The translations under genes and the position numbers were made by a program. DNA of 64,000 nucleotides from Craterostigma plantagineum. Taxonomy: Eukaryota > Streptophyta > Magnoliopsida > Lamiales > Linderniaceae. Location of the stretch: contig JAPQWV010001065.1 in the NCBI GenBank assembly GCA_027422505.1, positions 1 to 64,000 on the forward strand. Direction: 5' to 3'. The notes below the pieces were generated by a model. That model was given only the letters and a program-made list of their open reading frames with translations, was not told the DNA's origin and ran no database searches. Position 1 is the first letter of the stretch, and every line of letters starts with the position of its first letter. Of the stretch, positions 13,072-24,795 are shown one piece after another.

Positions 13072-13457
13072 TATAACTAACTTATTCAAACTCAATAATC
13101 CAACCCTGTTTTTATTCAGAAACAAATAAGCGTATATATACACATATTTAGTCGGTATATACATTATAGTCAGTTTAAAAATTCATTATCAAAGAACATG
13201 CCAACTCATTTTATAATAAAAGTGTCCCCTTCTGTACAGTGATAGTTGTTTTATTCAATTATGGGTTACTATAGTTAGTTTATTTATATATATCTATGTT
13301 TTTTATTTAAATAAAGATTTCTATTTTATTTATTACAGAAAGATCCACAACATCATTCATCTCAATCTCACTCTCTGCCCTTTCAATAAATAACAACAAA
13401 TTCGCAATAATACATCTCTCCATTTTCTCGCACTTCTCTCCACCACCACCTTCTCCG

Positions 13458-14490
13458 ATGGGCCACCGCCGCAGAACCACCGTGAAATCCCACACACTGC
13501 CGTCGTCGCCGACCATTCTTCTTCTTCCTCCGACTTCGAATTCACCATAGCACTCTCCCCTCGAAAATCCTCCGATGCAGCGCTTTGCCCCGCCGACGAG
13601 CGCTTCTACAAGGGCCAGCTTTTGCCGCTCCACCCATCGCAGAGAATCTCCATGGTAAGAACTCTCCTCCTCTCGTCGGCGTCGACGTCGTCGTCCTCCG
13701 ACGCGACCACCACCGCGTCGAGAGAATCCACCGACTCCACCACCTCCTCTTCCACCGTCGACCTCCTCAACTGCGACTCCTCTCGGCCGAGCTCCGTCAT
13801 GGACAACGAAGAGTTCAAACTGCTGAATAACACCAACGCCGCCGCCCACGACGACGGCGGACGGCGGCAGTCTCCTTCAGAGAAATAAGCATCAGTCGAA
13901 CAACAACAAGTACTTCTCTCTCTCGAGATTCTCGTCGGTCTTCCGCAAGGAAAACAAGAACTCCGCGCCGTCAACGCCGCGTCTTCGTCTTCGTCGTCGG
14001 CCGCCGTGAAGCGCGTGAGCTCCACGGCGAAGGAGGTCATACGCAGGTACCTGAAGACGGTGAAGCCTCTCTACGAAAAGCTGTCGCCGCCGAAACAGCA
14101 GCAGAAACCGGCGACGAACATCACTTCATGCATTAAGAAGGGAAGATCGGCGTGTAATAAAAAGGAGATTTCGAACAATTATCGTCAAACTGCTAAGAAA
14201 TTCGATCGAAACGACGTCGTTTCGCACTCTTTCTCTGGGAATCTGAGGTATCCGAGAGGGAAAAGCTGTACTCTAAGTGCCCATCGTCCATGGGGTCGTC
14301 GCCGAGCCATGGGCGGAGCGGGTTCGGTTTTCATGCAGATGGGTCGGGTCGGTCGGGCTTGGAGTCGGGTTCTTCGTCCATGGATGAGCTGCAAAATGCA
14401 ATTCAAGGTGCCATTGCGCATTGCAAGAACTCTCTGATGCAGAGTGGTAGTAATAGTAATAAGATTATTATGGTCAGCAATGAAAGTTGA
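13458..14490 (+). CDS. Membrane-associated kinase regulator (MAKR-like)
   Basis: Single-exon gene of the MAKR family, relatives of the brassinosteroid-receptor inhibitor BKI1: basic, Ser-rich proteins that associate with the plasma membrane and receptor kinases. Recognisable blocks in order: DFEFTIALSPRKSS, LCPADERFYKGQLLPLHPS, SMVRTLLLSSASTSSSSD, KYFSLSRFSSVFRKE, VKRVSSTAKEVIRRYLK with VKPLYEKLS, SHSFSGNLRYPRGKS, and the C-terminal SMDELQNAIQGAIAHCKNS, ending at TGA 14488-14490. The frame changes near 13490, 13865, 13985 and 14275. Since the gene has no introns and all blocks are in order, single-base losses explain this best. The start ATG is uncertain because of the first break. Confidence 0.83.
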
Positions 14491-15284
14491 GGAAAAAAAA
14501 ATTTAATCTCTGTTTTAATCATGTAGATTTGACTGATCTGATTTTTATTTAACTTCAGCTTTTACATGCTGTCGTTGTTATGCACGTTTGATCTTCTGGA
14601 AAAACTTGATGTTTTTATATTTAATTTTGAGTGTGTGTACGCGTAACGGTAACATTTAATTTCTTGGAAGTTTTACTGCAGATCTGTTCTTTGCCCCTTC
14701 TTTATATGTATTTTTTGTTTTTTAGTTTGGTTTTTCGAGCTTCAACTGTACCAATCGATCTGTTTTTTGCAGTTGAATTTATCATATTGATTCTCATTTG
14801 ATGAGCCTTAGACAAGAGAAAGGCCATGTGCAATGACACGTTATTAATTGTACTTTCGACTTTTTATTTATATTTTGTCTGGTTGGATAAGAGTGTCGCA
14901 TTTAATTCAGAAGCAACTTTGAAGCTTCTTTTGGAGTACTCTTATATTATCGTGGCGCTTTGGTTCCATGAATCATGAATTTCACTTTGGTATAGGATTA
15001 AAAAATATCATTAATATATACGAAAAAACAAGGTTTCTTATGCCAACTGTAACGTTCAAGAATATAATTTTCTGATTATTAACTGTCGGTACGCTTAGCT
15101 ATATTCTATAGATATGAAACTTAGTATCTCAAAGATGACCTAATTAGAATAATCACTCACACAATACCATCAAATTAATGTCATATGCTTCTTTGTCCTT
15201 GGTCATAATCAGTCGACATGTCTCACATGTGGGTCTTGCCTTGAAATTTTGTGGTAGATATACGTAGGTCATAAAATAAAGGGA
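14491..15284. other. Intergenic, no gene seen
   Basis: 3' flank of the MAKR-like gene. AT-rich, no recognisable coding or structured feature. Confidence 0.5.
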
Positions 15285-16428
15285 CAATTACGTTTCAGGC
15301 CCTAGAAAAATTTGAAATTAGTGATCAGGTCCTGTCAGTAATTTCTTTAGTTTAAAGGACCTGTTTTTTGAAAAATGTAAAGGTAAAGACCCAAACTATT
15401 CTTTGACTAAAATACCGTTACTAAACCGTTCAGTAAAGTGGTATTCGACGCCAGTTGTATGTTGGATATATGACGCGTTTGTTACTGTAAAACTTATAAG
15501 CGTTACTTTAAAATATTTATCGATAGTAAAATGTTTTTAACAGATTTATATTTAATTCTGCGGATAATCGAAATCCATTTTTCACAATGAATCGAGCATA
15601 ATCGACTGCCCCATCAACCAATCAATTTCGACGTGTCACGTAGGTTTTATTCTAGTATTGATGAAGAACGATGTAAGAATTGTAATGAATTTTTATATGG
15701 GTTCAAATTTGAGAAAAATGAGGCCAAATCGAACTAGATTTTGGCAGCAATTGTAGCTAATCTATGCGTATTCGAGATACCCATAGTTTGGGCGTTTCAT
15801 AGGCTCTGTGAATGTTGAAACAATCGTTACCCCATCACTTCTATAACTTTCGCTGTGTGAAAGCAGGTCATATCGCAGCCATTGATTCATCGAGAACATG
15901 TTACTATTTCATGCATTATTGTCACTACGATTCGTCTTAGTGTTACAAAACTATACAAAAACATTATTTTATTCCTCACATATTATATTTTTATCTCATT
16001 AATTGGTATTGTACGACTTTATTTTGTTTCTCGTAAGTATATATTTGGTATTTTTGTCCAACAAATGTTACTAAGAACAAAGTGGGTCATGATACAAGGG
16101 GTAACTCATAATCGACTTCTTCGTCAATTAATTGGTATATTATGACCTAATTTTGATTTCCGTAAGTATGGTGTATTTTGTTTAATAGACCTGATCGATA
16201 TTACGACCTACTTTAGTTTTTCGCAGACCTGTTTCGGTATTTGTTGACATCGAACTATTACTACATGAAATCGAAGCGTTAATTGGATTATCTGAAATGT
16301 TATATTACGAACTAACTTCTTTTAGAAGGCATGTTTCGATATTTTTTGACATTGAACTGTTACTACATAAAACCAAAGCGTTACTTGTTGTTATCGGAAC
16401 TGTTAAAAGTACGGGATTTATCACTAAA

Positions 16429-16437
16429 TAAACAATA
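16429..16437. repeat. MULE target-site duplication, left copy
   Basis: TAAACAATA, identical to 20058-20066. Nine-base duplications are the hallmark of Mutator-superfamily insertion. Confidence 0.9.
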
Positions 16438-16510
16438 CTGGATTGCTATTCACCGCTCCCTTTTTCCTAGTCACCGCCCCATAAAGGGCTGAAAAAAGAC
16501 AATTTTGCCC
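16438..16510 (+). repeat. MULE left terminal inverted repeat
   Basis: Pairs with 19984-20057 on the opposite strand; best conserved over the AAAGGGCTGAAAAAAGAC core. The outermost 20 bases are more diverged. Confidence 0.85.
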
Positions 16511-16754
16511 TTCTGATTTTAAATTTCTATTTATAATCCTTTTCCATACAACACTTTTGATATCGCAATCACAGATCCGAATCAGAGTCAAACATAAAAA
16601 AAAAATCAAATCGCAATGAATCGTCTATTTGGGAAAGGGAAAGATCAAAAGAAAGGGTTTATCGGCACGGATGGTAAGCAAATTCTCATAAATTTCGCTC
16701 GTATGTACGCGAATTCTCGCACATCGATCGGATTCGATCCAAAAATCGGGCCCG

Positions 16755-17000
16755 GCCGAAGTAGATTTTCGGACCACACAAGGAGTGACCGAACAACAAT
16801 TTCGGTCACCCCTTGTGACGACCGAAATTCGATTTCGGTCACCCACTGAGGTGACCGAAATATTTGCTCGGCCGTGACTGTCCCAGCCGTAATTTTCATT
16901 CGGCTGGGACGGCTGTGGCCGAGATAAGATTTTGGCTCCTCTAGAGGTAGCCGAAATCTCTGTTCGGTCGCCTCTTAGAGGAGCCGAAATTTCATTTTGG
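16755..17000. repeat. Left subterminal hairpin array (ACCGAAAT/ATTTCGGT)
   Basis: About five small palindromes, each with a GACCGAAAT-type arm followed by ATTTCGGTC-type arm, plus GGCTCCTCTAGAGG and CCCAGCCG variants. The array sits between the terminal repeat and the transposase coding region and mirrors the right-hand array. Confidence 0.75.
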
Positions 17001-17049
17001 TTGACATTTTTTCTTCAGACTTGGAGAGGGAAGTCCACACCCCGGAGGA

Positions 17050-18135
17050 TTCCATGGGCGACGGGATAAACTACAGTGAGCATTTCCGCGAAGGAGGACG
17101 ATTTTTGACCGACGTGGAAGCCATTAACTGGGCAAAATGCGTCGCTATTGCTCTTGGTTTCGAGGTGATTATTTCGTCGCATAAGAAATGCGGTACGAAA
17201 AAATTGATTAGATGTTCTCGCGAAGAACATTATAGAGGTAAGGAGGATGAATTGGAGAGGCTGTCGAAGTCAACAAGTGCAGGTGTCCGTTTGTAGTCAT
17301 ACCCCAGCAGGATCCAGCTACTAGGGAATGGTACATTCGTACGGGCGCACCTGAGAATTCCATACACAATCACCCTCTGATACAGTATCCTGAGGGACAC
17401 CGCCAGACGAGTGGGTTAAGCAGCCAGGCAAAGAAGGTCGTAGAGGAAATGACTGCTGCGCAAGCGAAACCAGCTCATATCCTCTCAGCGATGAGGGCTC
17501 GACATGCAGAAGATAACGCGACGATCCGACATATATACAATTACAGAGATCGTTTGAAGAAGCAATATTCTGAGGGTCGAGACGTGGTGAGCTAGTTGAT
17601 GCACCAGGCGACAGAGGCCGGATATTTTGTTGAAGCGCTGAGAGACGAGGAGACTAATGTGCTCACACATGTCTTTCTCGCACACCCGGAGTCACTCGCA
17701 CTGGTGAGGACGTATCCTTATTTTATTGGGATTGACTCGACGTACAAGACCAATAGATATAAGATGCCTCTAGTTGAGATTATAGGGATGACTCCCTGTA
17801 ATCACAACTTTCTGTGTGGGTTTGCCGTCATAGAGGACGAGACGAGAGAAGTTACGGGTGGATGTTTGCAGTCTATCAGGGATATTCTAGGGCCAGGTGT
17901 CCACCCGTCGGCGATTGTGACTGATCGTGAGTTGGGCCTTGTTCGACCGGTACATTTGGTATTTCCGCATTCTCATCATCTGCTGTGCACGTGGCATATT
18001 TACAAAGATGTGGAGAACAAAATTTATTGGTTGGGGGGAAGAGCAAAAAGACCGCAGCTCACTTCACGCACAAGTCCTGGAAAGCAGTCGTGGAAGCTAC
18101 GACGGTCGACGAATACGAGAAGGCTCCACATGATG
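17050..18135 (+). pseudogene. FAR1/MULE-type transposase, truncated
   Basis: Mutator-like transposase related to FAR1/FHY3. Order: FAR1-type DNA-binding region with INWAKCVAIALGFE and KCRCPFVVIPQQDP (17100-17320), NSIHNHPLIQYPEGHRQ, then the DDE catalytic domain with FIGIDSTYKTNRYKMPLVEI (about 17720; the first Asp is visible), VTDRELGLVRP (second Asp) and LLCTWHIYKDVENKI. The reading changes frame near 17270 and 18040 and has an in-frame TAG at 17593-17595. The third catalytic acid and the SWIM zinc finger are missing because the sequence runs into the antisense PMD gene at about 18135. Not functional as read. Confidence 0.88.
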
Positions 18136-19300
18136 GGGTAGACGTGCGGGCAGAAGCATGGGAAGTACTCGTAGATCCACGCCTGTAGTAACGACAGGCA
18201 CCCAGCTAAACCCCTTGCATCCGCTCGGCTTGCGAGGCCAAGCTGGCGATAGAGGTAAGCAAGAGCGGTCGAACCCCACGAGTAGCCTGCTGGCAGATGG
18301 CAGCGAGCGGTAGAACTCGTGCATGATGTCGGGCTTCACCCGGTTCCCGCTTTTGTCGACGAACATCGTCGATCCCAATAGAATCCACAACCAAGCGATG
18401 GCCTGGAACCCCGCCGGCCGACCCTCCCGCATCCTCTACATCACGTCTTTCGACGCGACCCCATCGCCTCTCCAACAACCCCTCAGCACGTCTGCGGAGA
18501 CGCCCATAATCTCCCTCGCCGCGATCTGCTGATCGCCGGCGTCTGGTGTGCCCGATACCGTCGTCCCGTCAATCGGGATACGCAGGATCTGCTCGATGTC
18601 GTGGAGCATGATCGCCATCTCCCCCCACGGCATGTGGAAGGTGTTCGTGTCGGGGTGCCAGCGCTCCACAAATGCGCACAGAAGAGGCTGGTCCAAGTGA
18701 CCCACCATGGCATCTGTGAGGTGTGTAAGCCCCGTGCCATTGATCTCGCTCTGCGTCTCCGGCAGGAATTGGCAGTACCACTGCTTAAGCGACCGAAGCA
18801 CTAACGCCCACTGCTCGCACTTCAGCAGGGGCCTCTCCTCCTCACCTATCCAGATGCGGGGCGCGATGTGCCCCAGGTAACTAGGGATCACGTCGCCATC
18901 TTCTGGACCACCTGGCTGTGGCCCTTGTACCCTCCACGAATCGTCATCTACGACCCTGGAGCGCTTGCTCCCTATTTTTTTTACCAATACCCCAAAAATA
19001 GATTTAATTTTTTGTACGTATATTAAGACACGACATCGCAAGTCAGTTTATAATGGAGAAGGAAATTACCTGAGGAGACCGGTATCACATCGTCGTCGGA
19101 TGACTCAAACGATGCCGCATCGTAGGGCACCTCCTCATCCGCATGCGCCTCCTCATCCGCATGAGCCTCCTCATCTGCATGCGGATCCTAATCCGCATAT
19201 ACGGAATGAGAATCAGCCGCTCGCTGCCCGCCTCTCCTCCTTCCGTTCCCTACAAACGGATGCATCAATGCCGCGCGCCCTCGTGTGACGCTCTCCAGAT
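18135..19300 (-). pseudogene. Plant mobile domain (PMD/MAIN-like) gene, truncated
   Basis: Aminotransferase-like plant mobile domain protein, a family found both in host genes (MAIN, MAIL1) and as cargo of transposable elements. Exon 1 ends in an acidic repeat HADEEAHADEE and DAASFESSDDDVIPVSS. After an intron (about 19060 to 18972), exon 2 encodes SGSKRSR, the PMD core EINGTGLTHLTDAMVGHLDQ, AFVERWHPDTNTFHMPWGEM, MLHDIEQILRIPIDG, and further on WGSTALAYLYRQLGLASRAD and LLQAWIYEYFPCF. An in-frame TAG lies near 18434 and a frame change near 18270. It is cut at about 18135, where the transposase begins on the other strand. Confidence 0.87.
19120..19200. repeat. 21-bp tandem repeat within PMD exon 1
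   Basis: Three to four copies of CCTCCTCATCCGCATGCG-type units. On the minus strand it encodes the acidic HADEEAHADEE tract and is in frame with the PMD gene. Confidence 0.7.
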
Positions 19301-19404
19301 CCATCCAACGGGGGGGATCTGCTGCTCCCTCCGAGTAGGGACTTCCCACCCTTGACCTGCAATTAGATATTTATTTAAAAAAAATAAAAAATTTAAAAAA
19401 AAAA

Positions 19405-19680
19405 TTGCGACCGAAATGAAATTTCGGCCGGACTGTCACGACCGAAAGCCGGTTTCGGTCGTGACATCGACGACCGAAATCGAAGTTCGGTCGCGACAGA
19501 TACGACCGAAATCGGATTTCGGTCGTGACAGATCCGACCGAACCCGATTTCGGTATGACAGATCCGACCGAAGTGCGATTTCGGTCGGATCCTCGCCGAC
19601 CGAAGTTCGATTTCGGTCGGATCTGTCGCGACCGAAATCACGTTTCGGTCGTGACTAGGCCGGCGTAATTTCGCTTCGGC
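19405..19680. repeat. Right subterminal hairpin array (CGACCGAAAT/ATTTCGGTCG)
   Basis: Six to seven tandem units of about 40-45 bp. Each is a palindrome of CGACCGAAAT, a few variable bases, then ATTTCGGTCG, separated by TGACAGAT-like spacers. It occupies the MULE interior just inside the right terminal repeat and matches the left array in motif. Confidence 0.85.
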
Positions 19681-19983
19681 CATGCCGTTTTTTTCGCCCT
19701 ATTTTGCGTCCGATCGACCGTTTTTTCAGCCTATTTCGACCCGTTTTTCGGCAATCTATCTATGTACGAATGAATTTTACGACAATTTTTCTTACCAATC
19801 GCGACAGCACCCCCTTTCCCTTTCCCTTTCCTGGTCGTCGATCCATTGCGATTTGCAAAATTCTCTGTTTTTTGTCTGATTTGGATGTGTGATTTGAAAA
19901 GTGTTGTGTGGTAAAGGATTTTAAATACAAATTCTTACTTTTTTATTATATTTTACCTTTTTAAGTTAATTTAAATAACATAG

Positions 19984-20057
19984 GGGCAAAACCGTCTTTT
20001 TTCAGCCCTTTAGGGGGGCGGTAACAAGTAAAAAGGGCGCGACAAATAGTAACTCCC
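19984..20057 (-). repeat. MULE right terminal inverted repeat
   Basis: Inverse partner of 16438-16510. Confidence 0.85.
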
Positions 20058-20066
20058 TAAACAATA
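20058..20066. repeat. MULE target-site duplication, right copy
   Basis: TAAACAATA, identical to the left copy. Confidence 0.9.
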
Positions 20067-22540
20067 AATTTATTGTATTGGCATGAAGTGGTACTATACT
20101 TGCTAAATTTTGGGCGGGATTTGTGAATTGATTGGGATATTGGTTTTGGATGGATTTACTGTACTTGCTAAATTTTGGGCGGGATTTGTGGATTGGTTGG
20201 GTTAATTGGGCGGGATTTATGCAACGACTGGGATTTTAGCGGGATTGCTAATCAGTGCAAATGTGTTACTAATAACTATTTAACTGTTATCCATTTAGTT
20301 AAATATGTTACTAAAAGTTGCTTATGTGTTACCAATTGCTGTAGTTGCCGCACCACGGTTTAGGGTTATGTATTTATGGAGATTAAGATTTAATGTTTCA
20401 GGGTTACCATTAAGGTTTCAGGATTTACGACATAAACTGATATTTGTGGTTAATTTGAATTTTGATGGCATTCGTGCTGAAATTCGTATGTGATGTTTCA
20501 ATGAACAAGTAATAGCTTATGTTTTGAATAACTATTGACATCGAACATTCACTATCATCCACCTCAATCGAACGATGTATCTTTTAAAGGAATTTGGTGT
20601 GATAAATGCATCAAATCATACATTTTACAAGATGTTAATCTTGTAAATCTCGAACAATGTGCATTTATGAACGAAATTTCAGCTTAGTAGTGTGGTACTG
20701 GAACCAGTTATGTGGTATCATTATGTGTAAACATGTTATTCAATAGGTTCATATTGTTATTTTATAGCAAACATATATATTACGTTCGGGCAATCTGGTA
20801 TTGGTGACGTTAACGAATCATCCTGTTATATTCCTTAACAAATAACTTCGAGAACGTATCAAATACAGATTTACGACATATAAAATGATATTCGTGGTTT
20901 AATATTGAACTTTGAATACGTTTGTGATAAAATTCGTAACGTTATGTCTCATTAAAAGAGATACTAGTGTATGTTGTGAAGGAAGAGCTATATGTTTACA
21001 TGATATTTTATCTCAACTTTCACATATTGATATCAACATTCGCAAAACGTGTCTTTTACAAAAATTTTGTGATTTAGCTTCATCATATCATCTATTTCCA
21101 TGAATGTCAATATTATATATCCGAACGAAATGAATTTATGAACGAAATTTAATCGAAATAGTGATGTGGTATTGATTAGCTATTATGTGGTACTTGTAGC
21201 TACAAATTTGTTATAAACTTTGCATATATTGTTATTTTTTATCAGACGTGGTATTATTTGCAGGCAATGTGGTAATATTAAGTTTACACTGCTAATATCT
21301 CTGACAATATAGAACATTCTAGAATGTTCTTAATGATGTATTACCCAGAAGGCGTGAATTCTTACTCAGAACAAAAGAAGCGTTGTTTACTGGTGACGAG
21401 TCGTTTATTATTTTCTCATTATATGTTTGTTTTGCGGAAACATCTGTTATAAAATTCAAGACATATGGTATTATTGTTCCGTTAACTGTTACAGAAAGCA
21501 TGAAGTGTTATCCAGTAACCATTTTAATTAGCAAAAGTTACCGCTTGAATCTCATCAAAATTCTTCGTTATTCCATGATTAACATCAATAATTATCGTCG
21601 ATAACTAAGGCTTATGATGAAACTGTGTCGAATTTACATTATCTGGTCATTAAAGTCGAGATTTCATCGTATTAAATGAAATTTCCGAATTGTTTTTGAA
21701 GCATTCGTGCTTTATGAACTTCCGAAAATTCTCTTTGATTATGATGACCCATGAAAAATTGAAGCCAATATAACTTTGTGCTGTTAGTAACGTCGAGATT
21801 GGGTCGGATTTTGGAACGTGAATTTTTTCTTTCGACCGCTTGAGTGTAAAAAATGTGTTATTGCAGGAAGCGGTATTTTTTTGAATGACGTGTTACTTAT
21901 GAGGCATCATTTGTTATTTACTAAAGAAACGTGGTATTTTCTGCTATATGAGCAACTTTTACCTTATCAACATCCCATAATTAAGGTCACTAATATTCGA
22001 AACTTATCAACACTTATGACCAAATTAAGGATAATTTCACCTTATATCATCACAATTGTGGAGATCTGTCGGGTGTGAACGTGAAATCTCGTTTTGATCG
22101 ATGCGTCGGTTGTGTTGGAGAGATGATGGCATACACTTGTAAATTTTTGCAACAGTGATGACAAATTGTCTTATTACAAGGGTTGGGTATTTTCCTCTGA
22201 TTATTCATTTTCTTGGTATTGGTATTATAATTGATACATTTGTTACTAAATATATACTATATGATATTCAATATAAGACGGTTTGTTATCCAAAAGAAAG
22301 AAATGTTTTTTAAAGCGCAAAAACTGTTGTATTGTTTCGACACCTGTTATCCGATAATTTAGGTATCCTATGGTAAATTTCGCATATATCAGGGATAATT
22401 ATGTCTTTTCGCAGTCTTTAGGTAGTTTTCACTGAATTTTTCAAACTAGACCTTTTATCCTAACCGAAATTCAAATGGGCCCAAATCCAAAGTTAAATTT
22501 ACTAGGGTCTGATCTTTAATTAACCCTAAAATAAAATTAA

Positions 22541-23253
22541 TTTAATCGGTCACATCACATCGTAAAGTTTTGGATGTACTTTATAACGTAGGTCCGAAAC
22601 ATGAAAGGACCCTTGTGACATGTGATCGATGATGAATGCGACGCCACTTCACCGATACTTATATATATATTTCTGTTATTTATTGTGATTTCGTAAATCG
22701 AAAAAAAAGATGACAAAAAGACTGTACTTGGTAATGATTGTTTGAGATTAGTTGACGAACTACTTTCAATAGCCTTGTCTATGTCGTATCTTGTGAATGT
22801 AAGAGGTTTGGCTGTTGTGAGGAGAAAGTACTTACAACTTACAAGTTACAACTCAACTACAACAACGACTTCTGATTGACTTTTTTTCCCTTTCATATTT
22901 GCGGGAATAATTCTAGAAATAAAATTAGAAACTATGGGCAAATCATATCATATGCATGGGATAAGATACGATGTGATTTGATAAATACATTTTACGAGCA
23001 CAATCGTAATTATATTCGATCACAACGTACAATATGGGCCCAATCCTTAGGATAATCTAACATTTGGGTTGAGTTTGTGCCTACTAATATATGACTTTAG
23101 GTTGAGTTTGTGCCTACTAATATATATAAGCAGAATATGTAGTGTAGCTTTGACTTGCAGAGCTCAACTACAAACACAACCACTTAAACTTTTGAGCGAA
23201 TGTTTCAACGATGTCCTATTTCAACGATGTTTCAATGACGTCATTATTTGTTA
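22541..23253. other. Intergenic with a 29-bp direct repeat at 23067-23130
   Basis: No gene seen. GGTTGAGTTTGTGCCTACTA followed by ATATAT occurs twice, about 36 bp apart, at 23067 and 23101. Confidence 0.5.
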
Positions 23254-23490
23254 CTCCCTCCGTTCCATTAACTTTATCACATAAGTTGTTGGACACGCAA
23301 ATTAATGTTGCGTTATTATAATAATATAGTACAATGAAAAAGGTAAAATATGTATATTTTGATACGTCTTTTAAGAATATTTAATAATATTATATTGATT
23401 GTTTGTGATAGTTTTTATGCTAAATAAGGAAAGATGATAAAATTTATTGGGACGTCCGAATGAATGTGATAAAATTAGGGGACGGAGGAG
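23254..23490. mobile_element. Stowaway MITE
   Basis: Starts CTCCCTCCGTTCC, ends GGGGACGGAGGAG, TA on both sides. Interior similar in layout to the copy at 30850-31081, including ATTTAATAATATTATATTGA. Confidence 0.85.
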
Positions 23491-23754
23491 TACTTATTAA
23501 TTAATGTTCATTAGATTCAGGTAACGGTGTCATCTACGCCGTTAATCATCTTGTTAATTGACTTGACTACCAGCCGTTACCTTCTCCGTTAATTATAGCT
23601 TCCGTTACATTTACGCTTATCATCGGCTTATTGGCTTGGCTTGGCTACGTTTTTAATCGTAATTCGTTTTTAATCGTAATTTCCTTTTCTTTTTTGTTCC
23701 TGCTCTGATCAAAACTTTAGTTTTCGACTTTTTCCTGATTTTTTTAACGTGACA

Positions 23755-23893
23755 TAAATCTTAATTGCAACTTGCACATATAAAAATACCTTTCTTAATT
23801 AATAAATCTTAATTGCAACTTGCACATATAAATATACCTTTCTTAATTAATAAATGTTAATTGCACTTGCACATATAAATACACCTTTCTTTT
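23755..23893. repeat. 48-bp tandem repeat, three copies
   Basis: Units start at 23755, 23803 and 23851, each with TAAATCTTAATTGCAACTTG then CACATATAAA and CCTTTCTTAATTAA. The first two are nearly identical, the third slightly diverged and shortened. Confidence 0.9.
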
Positions 23894-24010
23894 TCCATAA
23901 AGAGGACTGCACAATCATGGTTGCTACACAACTATTGCTTGACATGGAAACATGAATTTGATTTAGTACAATCTTTTGAACGAGAAAAAAGACGTGCAAT
24001 AAACTAATTT

Positions 24011-24425
24011 CTCGTCCACCTTCCGACCGCCCTGCCGTCGCCGCCAGCTTCCGTCTTCCCATCCGTCCGGGAGACTCTCTCTTAACCCTCAGTTGTGAGC
24101 TTTTTTCTCCCTTGTGGAACCTCAATCCGATGAATATGAAAACCCAGAAATTGAAGGCCAAGTGAAAATAAAGAGTATCATAGATTTAACTTAATAACTT
24201 TTTCTGTTATAGGTTCTTTATTTCTTGGTCGTAATAATGAGTTTTTGTGTTCTTGTCGTTTTTTGTCCTTGTGGACCGTTTTCTCCCCTCGTGGGAGTGT
24301 TGTGCCTCCTTGTGGTTGTGTTTGCTCATGTGTTAGCTGTTCTTCCGGTTGGCGATGTATCGGTGAGACTCTTTGAGCTATTTGGCTCCTGTAGTTAATG
24401 CAAGCTATTGTTTCGGAAAAAAAAA
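24011..24425 (+). mobile_element. LINE-like 3' end, copy 1 (poly(A) tail)
   Basis: Clearly similar over about 360-400 bp to 32590-32957. Shared words include GCCGTCGCC, CAATCCGATGAA (copy 2 CAGTCCGATGAA), AAGGCCAAGTGAA, TATAGGTTCTTTA, GTGGGAGTGTTGTGCC, TGGCGAT and AATGCAAGCTAT directly before an A-run. Two dispersed copies with the same 3' end and a poly(A) tail point to a non-LTR retrotransposon (5'-truncated LINE, or a SINE). No coding domain remains. Confidence 0.7.
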
Positions 24426-24795
24426 TTATTAGGACTGTCAGCTTTTATTTGTCATGGGACTACGCATCTATCTATATTGAGCTAAACAACTGATTTGGTA
24501 TTGATACTCAAAATTTTACTTTTAATGGACAAGAAATAATTGTTAGTTATACACAACTCGACAAGACTTTGAACTATTGCAATACCTACTTTCTTCTCAA
24601 AATAATTAAGCGCCACCACACCACTACTACTAAATCAATTCCCATTATCTATCTTCGCACTTTATCCATTTGTTGCTAATATATAAGTTTCTAGTGGACT
24701 TACACATCTATCAATCATACGTCCACATAAAAAGCACATCTTTATTACGAACGAAGCAATAAAACCACCACAAAAGCTAACCACCTTTCTTTTCC

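Larger units (their letters stand above)
16438..20057. mobile_element. Mutator-like element (MULE) carrying transposase and PMD gene
   Basis: A 3620-bp element bounded by a perfect 9-bp duplication. Both ends form an inverted repeat of about 75 bp: the left shows CACCGCCCCATAAAGGGCTG then AAAAAAGACAATTTTGCCC; the right, read in reverse, shows ACCGCCCCCCTAAAGGGCTG then AAAAAAGACGGTTTTGCCC. Inside are subterminal hairpin arrays, a truncated FAR1/MULE transposase on plus, and a truncated plant-mobile-domain gene on minus, joined tail to tail near 18135. Both genes lack their 3' ends, which suggests an internal deletion of a larger element. Confidence 0.92.
15285..22540. repeat. Possible large AT-rich element split by the MULE
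   Basis: The DNA left (15285-16428) and right (20067-22540) of the Mutator-like element has the same character: no genes, many TGTTACTA, ATCGAAC and GTGGTA words. The outer edges are imperfectly inverted, for example CAGGCCCTAGAAAAATTTGAA on the left against CAGACCCTAGTAAATTTAA read from the right strand. I infer an older non-coding element into which the MULE jumped. The ends are loose and similarity is modest. Confidence 0.35.

Noticed and set aside
13307..13849. 180-residue Gly/Arg-rich reading frame on the minus strand
   Set aside because: Exactly antisense to the MAKR-like gene; its composition is explained by the Ser/Pro-rich sense strand.
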